A stretch of 64,000 nt of DNA, from contig CAZYUJ010000003.1 of assembly GCA_964650705.1 (NCBI GenBank), positions 1-64,000 on the forward strand, given 5' to 3'. The DNA is from Faeciplasma sp964650705 (GTDB taxonomy: Bacteria > Bacillota > Clostridia > Oscillospirales > Ruminococcaceae). The notes beneath the pieces were generated by a model, which saw only the letters and a program-made list of their open reading frames with translations, was not told the DNA's origin and did no database searches. This document shows, in pieces, positions 41,288 to 50,182 of this stretch (positions are counted from its first letter, which is position 1; every line of letters begins with the position of its first letter). The translations under genes were made by a program, and so were the position numbers.

Positions 41288-41327
41288 AGAAGAGAGCGCT
41301 TTGGTATTAACCGAGGCGCTCTCTTGC
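41288..41327 (-). terminator. Terminator of the ABC/GldG/DUF4340 operon
   Basis: AAGAGAGCGC (41290-41299) pairs with GCGCTCTCTT (41316-41325); TCTTTTTAGG follows on the minus strand. Confidence 0.85.
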
Positions 41328-41337
41328 TTTATCTGAT

Positions 41338-41610
41338 TCAGTTTGCTTTCTTGAGCCAGTCATATGCAAGGTCCAATGCCTCATAAAGACTCGGCTTTTC
41401 AGCAGTCTTTGTGATGCGCTGCATTACGGGCACCGATTCATCGGTCAGCATTCTGTAAAGGCGCACCTTTGTGGAAACATCCACGTCGCCGACCTTCTTC
41501 TTGCCGGCGATCTGAAGCATCACGACTTCGGTGTCGCCCATGCTTCCGTAATAAAGCTCGTTGCCCTTTCTTACAAGGGGAAAGCCTTTAAATTCAAAAT
41601 AATTAGCCAT
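41338..41610 (-). CDS. Conserved-looking hypothetical protein, 90 residues
   Basis: A 90-residue soluble protein, ANYFEFKGFPLVRKGNELYYG at its start. It appears to be a small alpha/beta protein without signal, membrane segment or cysteine. AGGAG precedes the ATG. It follows the DUF4340 gene by 48 bases on the same strand and precedes a good terminator, so it is probably the last gene of the ABC/GldG operon. I do not recognise a family or function. Confidence 0.7.
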   Translation of the reverse strand: MANYFEFKGFPLVRKGNELYYGSMGDTEVVMLQIAGKKKVGDVDVSTKVRLYRMLTDESVPVMQRITKTAEKPSLYEALDLAYDWLKKAN

Positions 41611-41658
41611 ACTTCTCTCCTTTTCTTTGTTGGGAGCTATGAGAACTCATACAGAGTC

Positions 41659-43137
41659 CTACCAGACGTTTTGCATGTCGTCACTGCTGCCGCCGTTTTC
41701 GAATATCTGAATGTTTTGGAGCAAAACGTCCAAATAGCTCTTGGGCTGGCTGAACGACGTATATCCGTTAAGCTTGATTATAACTCGGTTTGTTGTGTCA
41801 TCATAGAATTCCAAGATGTCGCCGTCGCCGTCATCACGTCTGAAATCTATCCTTGCGATGAGCTTCGCGTCCTCAGCGGGATCTTCCAAGCAAAGCTCGT
41901 CGATAGGGCACTTGAGCATGAACTGATACAAGGTCTTGAATGTGTCGGCATCAAATTCATTGCCGTTAAGTGTTCCCGAAAGGGTTGCATCATCAACGCT
42001 GCCGGTGATGTCAAAATAGTAATTATGCTCAGTATCATTATCAAAGATCTCAACGTCGATATAATCCAAAGCATAGATATAGTTCGAGGTCATCATCGAC
42101 GACAAAACGTCGATAGGCATGAACGTTGCCCACGGAAGGTCAGCCGCAGAGAACATATAGATCGTGTCCTTGCCCACAAAATAACCGTAATAATATGCAG
42201 GAGTTGTGGTATCGTTGCCGTTATCATCGACCTCATATGCGGCAACGTCACCGATATAAAGGATATAATCCTGAAGCTCGGCGTTCAAAACAACTGAGCA
42301 GAAGGGATCGTCCAATCCGTATTCAGCCATGTCTTCCTCAGTAGGGAATGCAACCTCAGCCTGAACAGCGGAAAGTCCCCACAAGCCATAGATGATGTCG
42401 TTCGAGTTTGTAATGTCAAGATATGCATAAACCGGCGAGATCATGACCTGTGACGAAGCCATGGAGATATCGTCCACAGCATAGTTCTTTGTGTCGTCCT
42501 CGAAAATGATGTCGTAATCGAGATCCTTTCTTGTGATGGTCAAAAGATCTATCGTTGGAGCTACGTTGTTAACGGTAAGCTCAGGAAGGATCACAACGCT
42601 CACATAATCCTCTTTGATATAAGAGAAATATCTTGATGCTGTTGCCAAAACAGTATAAACGTCGCTTGAATCACTCATACGGACGTATAAGTGATTTCCG
42701 TCGGGAGTTTCGATGCCGTAATAAACGGTGTAGGTTGTGCCGTCCTTAAGGGTGACGTCAACTCGGGAAACGAAATCGTCCTCAGAAAGCCCGTATTTTG
42801 CAAGGTCTGTTGCATTTTCTTCAACAAGCTGCTGACCTGTCACCGATGTGATACAGTTTCCTGCTGCCGCTAAAACGGTGGTCGAGAGGTCAAGACCGTC
42901 AAGTTCGTCAACCGCCCAGCTCTTTACGGTCTGTCTGACAGTATATTCGCCCGACTCATTGGTGATCTTGAAGAAGTCGATATTGTCGCGCTCATAGCTG
43001 ACAAGAGCCATTGTGTTGTCAACGACGGCTACGTCATCCTCTTCCTTGGGAGCGGTCAGAACGAGCAAAAGCAAAACCAAAGCCATGCTCAAAACGAAAA
43101 TTCCGATTATAAGAAGGTTTTTTGCGGATTTACTCAT
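41659..43137 (-). CDS. DUF4340 domain membrane-anchored protein
   Basis: A 492-residue protein with one N-terminal membrane anchor (about 6-28, LLIIGIFVLSMALVLLLLVL) and a large extracellular part of repeated beta-rich units typical of DUF4340 (for example YGLSEDDFVSRVDVTLKDG, YTVYYGIETPDGNHLYVRM and YGLDDPFCSVVLNAELQDYILYIGD). The start ATG shares one base with the stop of the upstream gene (TAATG), with AGGAG nine bases upstream, so translation is coupled. DUF4340 proteins accompany GldG-like ABC systems, with unknown cargo. Confidence 0.82.
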   Translation of the reverse strand: MSKSAKNLLIIGIFVLSMALVLLLLVLTAPKEEDDVAVVDNTMALVSYERDNIDFFKITNESGEYTVRQTVKSWAVDELDGLDLSTTVLAAAGNCITSVTGQQLVEENATDLAKYGLSEDDFVSRVDVTLKDGTTYTVYYGIETPDGNHLYVRMSDSSDVYTVLATASRYFSYIKEDYVSVVILPELTVNNVAPTIDLLTITRKDLDYDIIFEDDTKNYAVDDISMASSQVMISPVYAYLDITNSNDIIYGLWGLSAVQAEVAFPTEEDMAEYGLDDPFCSVVLNAELQDYILYIGDVAAYEVDDNGNDTTTPAYYYGYFVGKDTIYMFSAADLPWATFMPIDVLSSMMTSNYIYALDYIDVEIFDNDTEHNYYFDITGSVDDATLSGTLNGNEFDADTFKTLYQFMLKCPIDELCLEDPAEDAKLIARIDFRRDDGDGDILEFYDDTTNRVIIKLNGYTSFSQPKSYLDVLLQNIQIFENGGSSDDMQNVW

Positions 43138-44738
43138 TATCTGTGTCTCCTTCTGATCCAAATGACGATGCCGAATGTGAATACTGCAGCAGGAATGATT
43201 GCCGCAAATACAAGTGTCAAGGTGTTGATAGTCTGTTGAGTGATCTCAAAGCTGTTTGCGGAGATCACCTTTGAAATAATGGTGATGCCTTCGGTCTTTC
43301 CGGTGATCTCGTTGATAGCACTCAAAAGGAAGTCGCCGTTATTATACTGTGCGGCAGCCATGAGTGTCCGGTCAACGATAAGGTCGGAGCCGAGTGCAAT
43401 GATATAGTTATAGGTCGAGATATGGGTGTCCTGGTTAAGTGCCTTATAGGAAGCAAAGGCAACCGATGCATAGGAATTCTTTTCTGTAACATCCTCAGCT
43501 TTCCAAGTGTCATCTGCCAAGAACATATCCTTCAACACAGCACCGGCAGAGGAAGAAACCAAGACCTCACAAGAATTATAGCCGTCGGTGGTTCCGAATC
43601 TTGTGGATATTGCACGGGAGTTGGGAACATATATGGGCAAATATGAGTTTGCAACGTCGTCCATATAGTTTTCAGTGGCGATAGACTGTAAGGTATAGTT
43701 CTGATATGCAGAATATCTCGAAGTGTCTGTTTCATAGATCACCTTATATTCAACGATCAAGCCGTATTTATATAAAAGTGAATCAAGATTCGGGGTCTGG
43801 GGCTGTTCGGGAGAAGCGATATAGATCATATGCTTGCCCAACACACCGCCGTTTGTCAGCCAGGTTGCGATCTTTTCAGTCTCAGCGGTTGAATAGTCGA
43901 TCTTGGGAGCAGGGATAACGATAAGGTCAATGTCCTCGGTCAATTCTTCGGTCTGAATGTTGAGGTTTTTAATAACATAGCCGTTTTTGTCCAAAAGATC
44001 TGTAAGTCCGGAAACGTCTGATTCGTTGCCGCCGGTGATATTCAAAACTGCAACGGTGACAGGGTTAGCATCGGTTACAGCCATAAGTGCTGAGGTCAAA
44101 GCCTGTTCCGCATTGGAGGAGGAGATATATCTTAGGCTTTCCGACTGTGCGCTCAGATCGTTATTAACATATTGAACGTGGACGGTATAAGCGCCGTAAA
44201 CCTGAACGTATTGGGGAATATAAGCGCTGACCGAGTCCTTGAAGTTTAAGATGTCGGTCAAGGAAATGACCTTCACTCTTTCGTGATCGGAGCCGGAAAG
44301 CTCAACGATAATATCGCCCATTTCAAGGGACTGATCATAATTCGCAACAAAGTCAGGGTTGGAAAGAAGATCCTTATAGCTGACCGAGATGTTGGGATTA
44401 TGCTGCTGATATTTTTTCAAAAGCTCAGCAGTCTGAACGGTATAGTCACTGATAGAACGGTATTCGTCCTCAGTAGCCATTACAGTAATGTCAACCGAAA
44501 CGTCGATGCCTTCGATATATTCGATGGTCTCTTCCGAGATGGAATAGATGCTGTCTGCGGTCAAGTCAAGTGTTATGGGGAAACGGTCAAACAGCATGGT
44601 CGCAACGACGTTCAACAAAACGACTGCGGCAATAAACAAAACTGTCAATGCGGTCGCAAACGAGCCGTATTTGAGCGCACGCTTGTTGATCTTTCCGTCA
44701 CGCCCGAAAAGCTTTGAAGCTAAAGATTTAATTTTCAT
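43137..44738 (-). CDS. GldG-like ABC transporter auxiliary protein
   Basis: A 533-residue protein with a membrane segment near the N-terminus (about 25-50) and one at the C-terminus (about 500-525, LTLVFAAIIPAAVFTFGIVIWIRRRHR), and a large external domain in between (TADSIYSISEETIEYIEGIDVSVDITVMATEDEYR, VIPAPKIDYSTAETEKIATWLTNGG). This layout and the start motif match the GldG/ABC_transp_aux family, best known from Bacteroidetes gliding but present in many Firmicutes. It sits 25 bases after the permease gene and is coupled to the DUF4340 gene. Substrate unknown. Confidence 0.8.
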   Translation of the reverse strand: MKIKSLASKLFGRDGKINKRALKYGSFATALTVLFIAAVVLLNVVATMLFDRFPITLDLTADSIYSISEETIEYIEGIDVSVDITVMATEDEYRSISDYTVQTAELLKKYQQHNPNISVSYKDLLSNPDFVANYDQSLEMGDIIVELSGSDHERVKVISLTDILNFKDSVSAYIPQYVQVYGAYTVHVQYVNNDLSAQSESLRYISSSNAEQALTSALMAVTDANPVTVAVLNITGGNESDVSGLTDLLDKNGYVIKNLNIQTEELTEDIDLIVIPAPKIDYSTAETEKIATWLTNGGVLGKHMIYIASPEQPQTPNLDSLLYKYGLIVEYKVIYETDTSRYSAYQNYTLQSIATENYMDDVANSYLPIYVPNSRAISTRFGTTDGYNSCEVLVSSSAGAVLKDMFLADDTWKAEDVTEKNSYASVAFASYKALNQDTHISTYNYIIALGSDLIVDRTLMAAAQYNNGDFLLSAINEITGKTEGITIISKVISANSFEITQQTINTLTLVFAAIIPAAVFTFGIVIWIRRRHR

Positions 44739-44763
44739 TTTTTCAATCCTTTCCGCTTAAAGC

Positions 44764-45468
44764 TTAAGACCATCTTCTGCGCTCGAGCACTCTTATCGTC
44801 AAGAACAAGAATACTACTGTTGCACTTATGAAGAACAACACGTTCGAGAAGTCAAATATGCCATAGGTGAATGTATAATATCTGTCCGAGAAGGAAAGCT
44901 CCGAGAAGATGTTAGCTATCCATTCAACAGGGATGATCGCTGCGATCTGAGAAACAAGGAAGAATGCGAGCATACAAGCAAATCCGCCGACAGCCGCAAT
45001 GACCTGATTCTCTGTGAGCGAGGAGATCAGCATGCCGACAGCGATGAAAGCCATTCCGACAAGCAAAAGTCCCAAAGCGTTTCCCAATACCTCCAGCCAT
45101 GCAACAACGCCGAAGAAGGAGATGACAACAGCATATACCAAAGTCATGCAAACGCCGATAGCATAGATCAAAAGCGCAGCCAAGAACTTGCCGACTACCA
45201 AAGCGGTCAAGCTGATGGGAGCTGTCAAGAGACACTGGTCGGTCTTTTGGCGCTTATCTTCGGAAAGAGTTCTCATCGTCAAAATGGGAAGGAGCACGAG
45301 CAAAACGAAGAACAAAATGTAATACATCGAGGTCATATCGGTCGATCCGTATTGAAGCGATGTGATGCTGAACAAAACACCGGATGCCGCAAAGAAAGCG
45401 GTCAAAAAGATATATCCGATGAGGGAGTTAAAATATGAGCTTACTTCACGCTGAAAAATTGCTTTCAT
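44764..45468 (-). CDS. ABC-2 type transporter permease (GldF-like)
   Basis: A 234-residue permease with six hydrophobic segments (SSYFNSLIGYIFLTAFFAASG at the start, YILFFVLLVLLPILTMRTLSEDKRQKTDQCLLTAPI in the middle). The RTLSEDKRQKT stretch followed by LLTAPIS is typical of ABC-2 permeases of the GldF/NosY group. It pairs with the ATPase gene five bases upstream (45474). The start ATG lies shortly after it, suggesting coupling. The exported or assembled substrate is unknown. Confidence 0.88.
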   Translation of the reverse strand: MKAIFQREVSSYFNSLIGYIFLTAFFAASGVLFSITSLQYGSTDMTSMYYILFFVLLVLLPILTMRTLSEDKRQKTDQCLLTAPISLTALVVGKFLAALLIYAIGVCMTLVYAVVISFFGVVAWLEVLGNALGLLLVGMAFIAVGMLISSLTENQVIAAVGGFACMLAFFLVSQIAAIIPVEWIANIFSELSFSDRYYTFTYGIFDFSNVLFFISATVVFLFLTIRVLERRRWS

Positions 45469-45473
45469 AGTTT

Positions 45474-46472
45474 CTATCCCTCACTTTCTTCGTCAAGGCT
45501 CTCAGCCTTTGCATTCAAAAACTCAGAAACGTTCTCACCGATCGTTAGCTTCAAGAAGATATCCTCGAGCGAAAGCTCGCTGGATCTGAGACCCACCAAA
45601 TACCAGTTACGGGAAGCCAAACGCTTGAAAAGATCGCGTCTGATATCCGTTCCCTCGACGGCTTCGATGTTATATTCCCAAACGCCCTTTTCACGCTGCA
45701 TATCAGCTAAGACGTTGACAACGCCAGGAATAGTCTGGATTATCTTCATAACTTCCTCTCTCGGGCCGTCGATACGTGCAATAAGCTTGTGGTCGGCGGT
45801 GAGAGTTTTGGAAAGGTTGTCTGATGTGTCGTCTGCAACGATCTTGCCCTGGTTGATGACAACGATCCTGTCGCAAACAGCCTGAACCTCGCTCAAAATG
45901 TGTGAGGAAAGAATTACGGTGTGGTTCTTGCCGAGCTTTTTGATAAGTGTTCTGATCTCGATGATCTGCTTCGGGTCAAGACCGACAGTTGGCTCGTCGA
46001 GGATAAGTACATTCGGGTTTCCGACCAACGCCTGTGCCAAACCTACACGCTGGCGGTAACCTTTCGAGAGGTTTTTGATGATTCGGTTATAAACGTCAGT
46101 GATCTTGACAAGCTCACAGATCTCCTTCAAGTGAGTGTTTCTCGGAAGCTTGCAGCCCTTGAGGTCATAAATAAAGTATAAGTATTCCTTAACGGTCATG
46201 TCCATGTAAAGAGGCGGGAATTCGGGCAGATAGCCGATCTGCTTCTTTGCGCCGATAGGATCCTCTAAGATGTCGATACCGTTGATCTTTGCTTCACCGC
46301 TTGTCGAGGAGAGATATCCCGTGAGGATGTTCATCGTTGTGGATTTTCCGGCACCGTTCGGGCCCAAGAAGCCCAATATCTCGCCGTCATTAGCTTTGAA
46401 GCTGATGTTGTTAACAGCAAGCTTATCGCCATAGCTTTTAACAAGGTTTTTTACCTCTATCAATTTTTTCAC
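45474..46472 (-). CDS. ABC transporter ATP-binding protein (GldA-like)
   Basis: A 332-residue ATPase. The Walker A motif is GPNGAGKSTTMNIL (about 37-50), the Q loop GYLPEFPPLY, the signature LSKGYRQRVGLAQAL, Walker B VLILDEPTVGLDP and the H loop LSSHILSEV. A C-terminal extension of about 90 residues is typical of ABC-2 ATPases. Start choice is open: GTG at 46472 or TTG at 46463, the latter with AAAGGG eight bases upstream. An inverted repeat CTTACACACA/TGTGTGTAAG (46490-46533) precedes the gene and may be an operator. Confidence 0.92.
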   Translation of the reverse strand: MKKLIEVKNLVKSYGDKLAVNNISFKANDGEILGFLGPNGAGKSTTMNILTGYLSSTSGEAKINGIDILEDPIGAKKQIGYLPEFPPLYMDMTVKEYLYFIYDLKGCKLPRNTHLKEICELVKITDVYNRIIKNLSKGYRQRVGLAQALVGNPNVLILDEPTVGLDPKQIIEIRTLIKKLGKNHTVILSSHILSEVQAVCDRIVVINQGKIVADDTSDNLSKTLTADHKLIARIDGPREEVMKIIQTIPGVVNVLADMQREKGVWEYNIEAVEGTDIRRDLFKRLASRNWYLVGLRSSELSLEDIFLKLTIGENVSEFLNAKAESLDEESEG

Positions 46473-46489
46473 CCTTTCATAAGGTCTTA

Positions 46490-46533
46490 CTTACACACAA
46501 GTTTACTAAAACTCTGTGAAGCCTGTGTGTAAG
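46490..46533. promoter_or_regulatory. Inverted repeat upstream of the ABC operon
   Basis: CTTACACACA (46490-46499) and TGTGTGTAAG (46524-46533) form a perfect 10-bp inverted repeat with a 24-base centre, between the gltX stop and the ATPase start. No T run follows, so an operator (for example of a GntR/YtrA-type regulator) is more likely than a terminator. No regulator gene is adjacent. Confidence 0.45.
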
Positions 46534-46544
46534 ATCGGTTAACT

Positions 46545-48002
46545 TTAGCGATTTTTGAGCATCTCGATCGAGCGCTTCATTCTTGCGATGGTATCAGCCT
46601 TGCCGATGATCTCTGCGATCTCGAATGCACCGCCGGGAGTGAACTGCTTGCCGCTGATCGCAACACGGACCGGCCACAAGATATAGCCGTTCTTTACTTC
46701 CATAGCAGCAATAAGCTCAAAGAGCTTGTCGTGAATATTATCGAACTTCCAATCAGCCTCGTCGATAGCTTCTAAAACAGGAAGGGATGCTTCGAGTGCA
46801 ACGAGTGCCGTATCAGCATTTGTCTTCATCTTCTTGTTTTCATACAAAGAAAGCTCATAATCGGGCATAGCGTCGATGAAATCAACCTGTTCGGGAATGT
46901 CAGCGAAAACTTCGGTTCTGTTTTGCAAGAGTGCTGCGATCTTGGAAAGGTCAACGTCGGTTCTCTTGACGGTTTCCTTAATATAAGGCTCAGCATATTC
47001 GAAGAATTTCTCGGGAGTGAGCTTTCTGATATATTCGCCGTTGATAGCCTTGAGCTTCAAAGGATCGAAGATAGCGGGAGACTTTGAAAGTCCGTTGATA
47101 TCGAACTCTTCGATAAGCTCTTCAAGAGTGAATATTTCTCTTTCGCCCTTGGGAGCCCAGCCCAAAAGTGCGATATAGTTGATAACTGCTTCGGAAAGAT
47201 AGCCCTTTGCCATCAAATCCTCAAAGCTTGCGTCACCGTTACGCTTTGAAAGCTTGTTGTGCTTGTCTTTCATGATGTGCTCAACGTGGATATAGGTGGG
47301 AACTTCCCAGCCGAATGCCTGATACAAAAGGTTATACTTCGGAGCAGATGCGAGATATTCATTACCTCTTACAACGTGGGTGATGCCCATAAGGTGGTCG
47401 TCAACAACGTTTGCAAAGTTATATGTGGGCATTCCGTCAGTCTTTAAAAGAATCTGATCGTCAAGAGTCGAGTTGTCAACTGTGATGTCGCCATAGAGCT
47501 CATCGTGGAAGGTCGTGGTTCCTGTTTCGGGGATCTTCTGACGGATTACATAGGGAACACCCGCTGCAAGCTTTTCGTCGATCTCTTCCTGAGTCAGGTT
47601 GCGGCAATGTCTGTCATACATGGGGTTAACGCCGCTTGCTTCCTGAACAGCCTTGAGCTCTGTAAGTCTGTCCTTATCACAGAAGCAATAATATGCTTCG
47701 CCCTTCTTGACGAGCTCTTCAGCATACTGCTTGAAAAGTCCCATTCTTTCAGACTGGATATAAGGGCCGACAGGGCCGCCGACGTCGGGGCCTTCGTCCC
47801 AATTAAGGCCGACTGTGCGAAGTGTGCGATAGATGATATCAACTGCGCCCTCAACATATCTTTCCTGGTCGGTATCCTCAATTCTCAAAATGAATTTACC
47901 GTTGCCCTTTTTAGCGATCAGATAGGTATAAAGTGCGGTTCTTAAGTTACCGATATGCATATATCCCGTGGGTGAGGGAGCAAATCTGGTTCTGATCTCC
48001 AT
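46545..48002 (-). CDS. gltX: Glutamate--tRNA ligase
   Basis: A 485-residue class I synthetase. It has the HIGH-type RFAPSPTGYMHIGNLRTALYTYL at the start, a second motif NGKFILRIEDTDQERYVEGA and the KMSKS-like KLSKRNGDASFEDL (about residue 253). CFCDKDRLTEL may form part of a zinc region. It charges tRNA-Glu, and in organisms with GatCAB also tRNA-Gln. It overlaps the ribF stop by one base at 48002, so it is the last gene of the nusA-infB operon. Confidence 0.97.
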   Translation of the reverse strand: MEIRTRFAPSPTGYMHIGNLRTALYTYLIAKKGNGKFILRIEDTDQERYVEGAVDIIYRTLRTVGLNWDEGPDVGGPVGPYIQSERMGLFKQYAEELVKKGEAYYCFCDKDRLTELKAVQEASGVNPMYDRHCRNLTQEEIDEKLAAGVPYVIRQKIPETGTTTFHDELYGDITVDNSTLDDQILLKTDGMPTYNFANVVDDHLMGITHVVRGNEYLASAPKYNLLYQAFGWEVPTYIHVEHIMKDKHNKLSKRNGDASFEDLMAKGYLSEAVINYIALLGWAPKGEREIFTLEELIEEFDINGLSKSPAIFDPLKLKAINGEYIRKLTPEKFFEYAEPYIKETVKRTDVDLSKIAALLQNRTEVFADIPEQVDFIDAMPDYELSLYENKKMKTNADTALVALEASLPVLEAIDEADWKFDNIHDKLFELIAAMEVKNGYILWPVRVAISGKQFTPGGAFEIAEIIGKADTIARMKRSIEMLKNR

Positions 48003-48865
48003 TATAAATCACTTTCCTTTCGTCTTTTTATATCGTTTAAAATAGTTTCCTTAAGCTCACCGAGCGTCTCGAATTTTTGCTCACTCCTGTAATACTCCAA
48101 AAATTCCACACGCACGGCTTGTCCGTATATATCGGCATCAAAATCGAAAACGTGTGTCTCGATGATCATGTCGTTTGCGCCCGATACCGTCGGCTTTGTG
48201 CCGATATCAGTCACACTTTTGTATAATTTGTTGTCAATTATACATCTTGTAGAATAAACTCCGCTCCCGGGCAAAGCTTTTATCTCATCAGGCACCATGT
48301 TTAAGGTCTTGATTCCCATTTCCGTGCCGATGTGGTTGCCGTGAACCACCTCGCCCGAAAGGCTATAGGGTCTTCCCAAAAGCTTGTTCGCTTCATGAAT
48401 GCTGCCCTCTTCGATAAGTCTTCGGATGCGCGTCGTGCTCACCGGCTCACCGCCGATAAGAAGGGTTTCGACCTCACAAAAGCCGACTTTGGCTGATGCA
48501 CACATTTTTTGCATATCCTTCGAGCCGGCACTTGCGCCTTTTCCGAAACGGAAATCCTCTCCGCAAACGATAACGTCCGCCTTAAGCTCCTTGAGTAAGA
48601 TCTCGTTAAAGAACTCGTCTGCCGACATGTCTTTAACCGAGGCAAAGTCAACCGAGACGACTTCATCCGCTCCGCCCAAAAGCAAAAGCTCTTTCTTTTC
48701 GGCTTCGGTCGACAACAGCTTCCGCTGTCCCTTTGTTGTCACGCTCTGTGAATTAAAGGTGTAAACGCACTTTGTCTGTGCTCCCGTATTCAAAAGAGCA
48801 TCAAGTGTCGCTAAATGCCCCAAATGGACACCGTCGAACACGCCCAAAAGCACCGCTTTAGCCAT
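48002..48865 (-). CDS. ribF: Bifunctional riboflavin kinase/FAD synthetase RibF
   Basis: A 287-residue protein, slightly short for RibF. The N-terminal FAD synthetase part has LGVFDGVHLGHLATL (nucleotidyltransferase HxGH) and CGEDFRFGKGA, the later ISTTRIRR-like VSTTRIRRLIEEG, and the C-terminal kinase part has GVVHGNHIGTEMGIKTLNM, VYSTRCIIDNKLYKS and IETHVFDFDADIYGQ. It makes FMN and FAD from riboflavin. ATG 48865 has GAAAGG at a workable spacing. It follows truB by 31 bases, the usual Firmicutes neighbour. Confidence 0.93.
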   Translation of the reverse strand: MAKAVLLGVFDGVHLGHLATLDALLNTGAQTKCVYTFNSQSVTTKGQRKLLSTEAEKKELLLLGGADEVVSVDFASVKDMSADEFFNEILLKELKADVIVCGEDFRFGKGASAGSKDMQKMCASAKVGFCEVETLLIGGEPVSTTRIRRLIEEGSIHEANKLLGRPYSLSGEVVHGNHIGTEMGIKTLNMVPDEIKALPGSGVYSTRCIIDNKLYKSVTDIGTKPTVSGANDMIIETHVFDFDADIYGQAVRVEFLEYYRSEQKFETLGELKETILNDIKRRKESDL

Positions 48866-48896
48866 TGTCACCCAGCCTTTCTCCAATATAAAAGCC

Positions 48897-49784
48897 TCAC
48901 CAGAAGTTTTTATATATTCTTATAATATCCTCGCCTTCTTTTATCTCGCAAAGTCCCAAGAATCCCGAGCCGTAAACACGGTATATTCCCGTCCCCTTCG
49001 CGCCCGAAACTCTTTTCGCATCAAGCTTTATACCGTTTTTATACATAGCTTCCTGCTTGTCGCTCAAAACGATTTTCGGATATACTTTGAAACATTCATC
49101 GATCGGCTTGATGATGTCATCAATTCCGCCCTCATCGGCAAGTTTCTGAATCTCATCAAGTGTCAGCGATTCCTCAAGCCCGAACCCCTGCGAGGATGTT
49201 CTTTCAAGGGCGCTCATTGTGCCCAGAGTTTCAAGCTTAAGCCCCAGATCGTGAATTATTGTTCTTATATAAGTTCCCTTCGAGCAGGAGATGAAAAGTC
49301 TGCCCGATTGAGCCGCCTCATCAAACTCCTCAAGCTTGATGTCATATATCTCGATCTCTCTCGGAGTTCTTTCGACCTCGATCCCCTGACGGGCGAGGTC
49401 ATAAAGCCGTTTGCCGCCGACCTGAACAGCCGAATACATCGGCGGAAGCTGCATTATCTTCCCTCTAAAGCTTTCTAAAGCGCTCAAAACTTCCTTTTCG
49501 GTCGCTTTTTTGTCGCTTTTTTGGGTGATAGCTCCCGTCGTGTCCTGTGTGTCGGTCGAAAAACCGAGGACAAAGCCCGCCCGATATGATTTTTCATTTT
49601 CGGGGAGGATGTCACACGCTTTGGTCGCCTTTCCGACAAACACCGGCAACACGCCCGTCGCCATCGGGTCAAGCGTTCCCGAATGACCCAAACGGCGCTC
49701 CTTAAGGATCCCTCTCATCTTTGCGATAACGTCAAACGAGGTGAATCCCGCCGGCTTGTTAACGATTATAACGCCCGACTTCAT
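48897..49784 (-). CDS. truB: tRNA pseudouridine-55 synthase TruB
   Basis: A 295-residue enzyme. Motifs are GVIIVNKPAGFTSFDVIAKMR at the start, RLGHSGTLDPMATGVLPV with the catalytic Asp (GTLDP), YRAGFVLGFSTDTQDTTG and SCSKGTYIRTIIHDLG. It forms pseudouridine-55 in the T loop of nearly all elongator tRNAs. It overlaps rbfA by four bases (ATGA). In many Firmicutes a DHH phosphoesterase gene (nrnA) lies between rbfA and truB; it is absent here. Confidence 0.97.
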   Translation of the reverse strand: MKSGVIIVNKPAGFTSFDVIAKMRGILKERRLGHSGTLDPMATGVLPVFVGKATKACDILPENEKSYRAGFVLGFSTDTQDTTGAITQKSDKKATEKEVLSALESFRGKIMQLPPMYSAVQVGGKRLYDLARQGIEVERTPREIEIYDIKLEEFDEAAQSGRLFISCSKGTYIRTIIHDLGLKLETLGTMSALERTSSQGFGLEESLTLDEIQKLADEGGIDDIIKPIDECFKVYPKIVLSDKQEAMYKNGIKLDAKRVSGAKGTGIYRVYGSGFLGLCEIKEGEDIIRIYKNFW

Positions 49785-50158
49785 TCTTCTTCGCCCTGTG
49801 CTTCGTCATCGGGCTTAATGTCAAGCTCCTTCAAAACCTTGAAGATGCGCTGTGAATATTCGGTCGAGTCATCTGCGATAAAGCGAAGCTCGGGACACTT
49901 TTTAATGTGCAACACGTTTGATATCTCACGTCTGAAGATTCCCGTTGCGCTTTCAAAGCCCTTAACGGCTTCGCGCGCCTTTTCATAGCCTTCGATGCTC
50001 GAGATATAGACTCTGCAGACCGATCTGTCACCCGAAACGTCACACTTCATAACGGTGAGCATGCTCGAATTAATTCTCGGGTCTTTTAAGTCGCGCATTT
50101 TTGCACTGATGATGCGCTGAATATCCGACGCCATGCGTCCGACCTTAAAATCAGCCAT
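49781..50158 (-). CDS. rbfA: Ribosome-binding factor A
   Basis: A 125-residue KH-fold protein: RMASDIQRIISAKMRDLKDPRINSSMLTV at the start and the conserved LRFIADDSTEYSQRIFKVL at the end. It helps the late maturation of the 30S subunit at the 16S 5' region. It follows infB by 24 bases and ends in an acidic tail (DDEAQGEEE) that overlaps the truB start. Confidence 0.95.
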   Translation of the reverse strand: MADFKVGRMASDIQRIISAKMRDLKDPRINSSMLTVMKCDVSGDRSVCRVYISSIEGYEKAREAVKGFESATGIFRREISNVLHIKKCPELRFIADDSTEYSQRIFKVLKELDIKPDDEAQGEEE

Positions 50159-50182
50159 AAATTTATCCTTTCAAATCAACGA

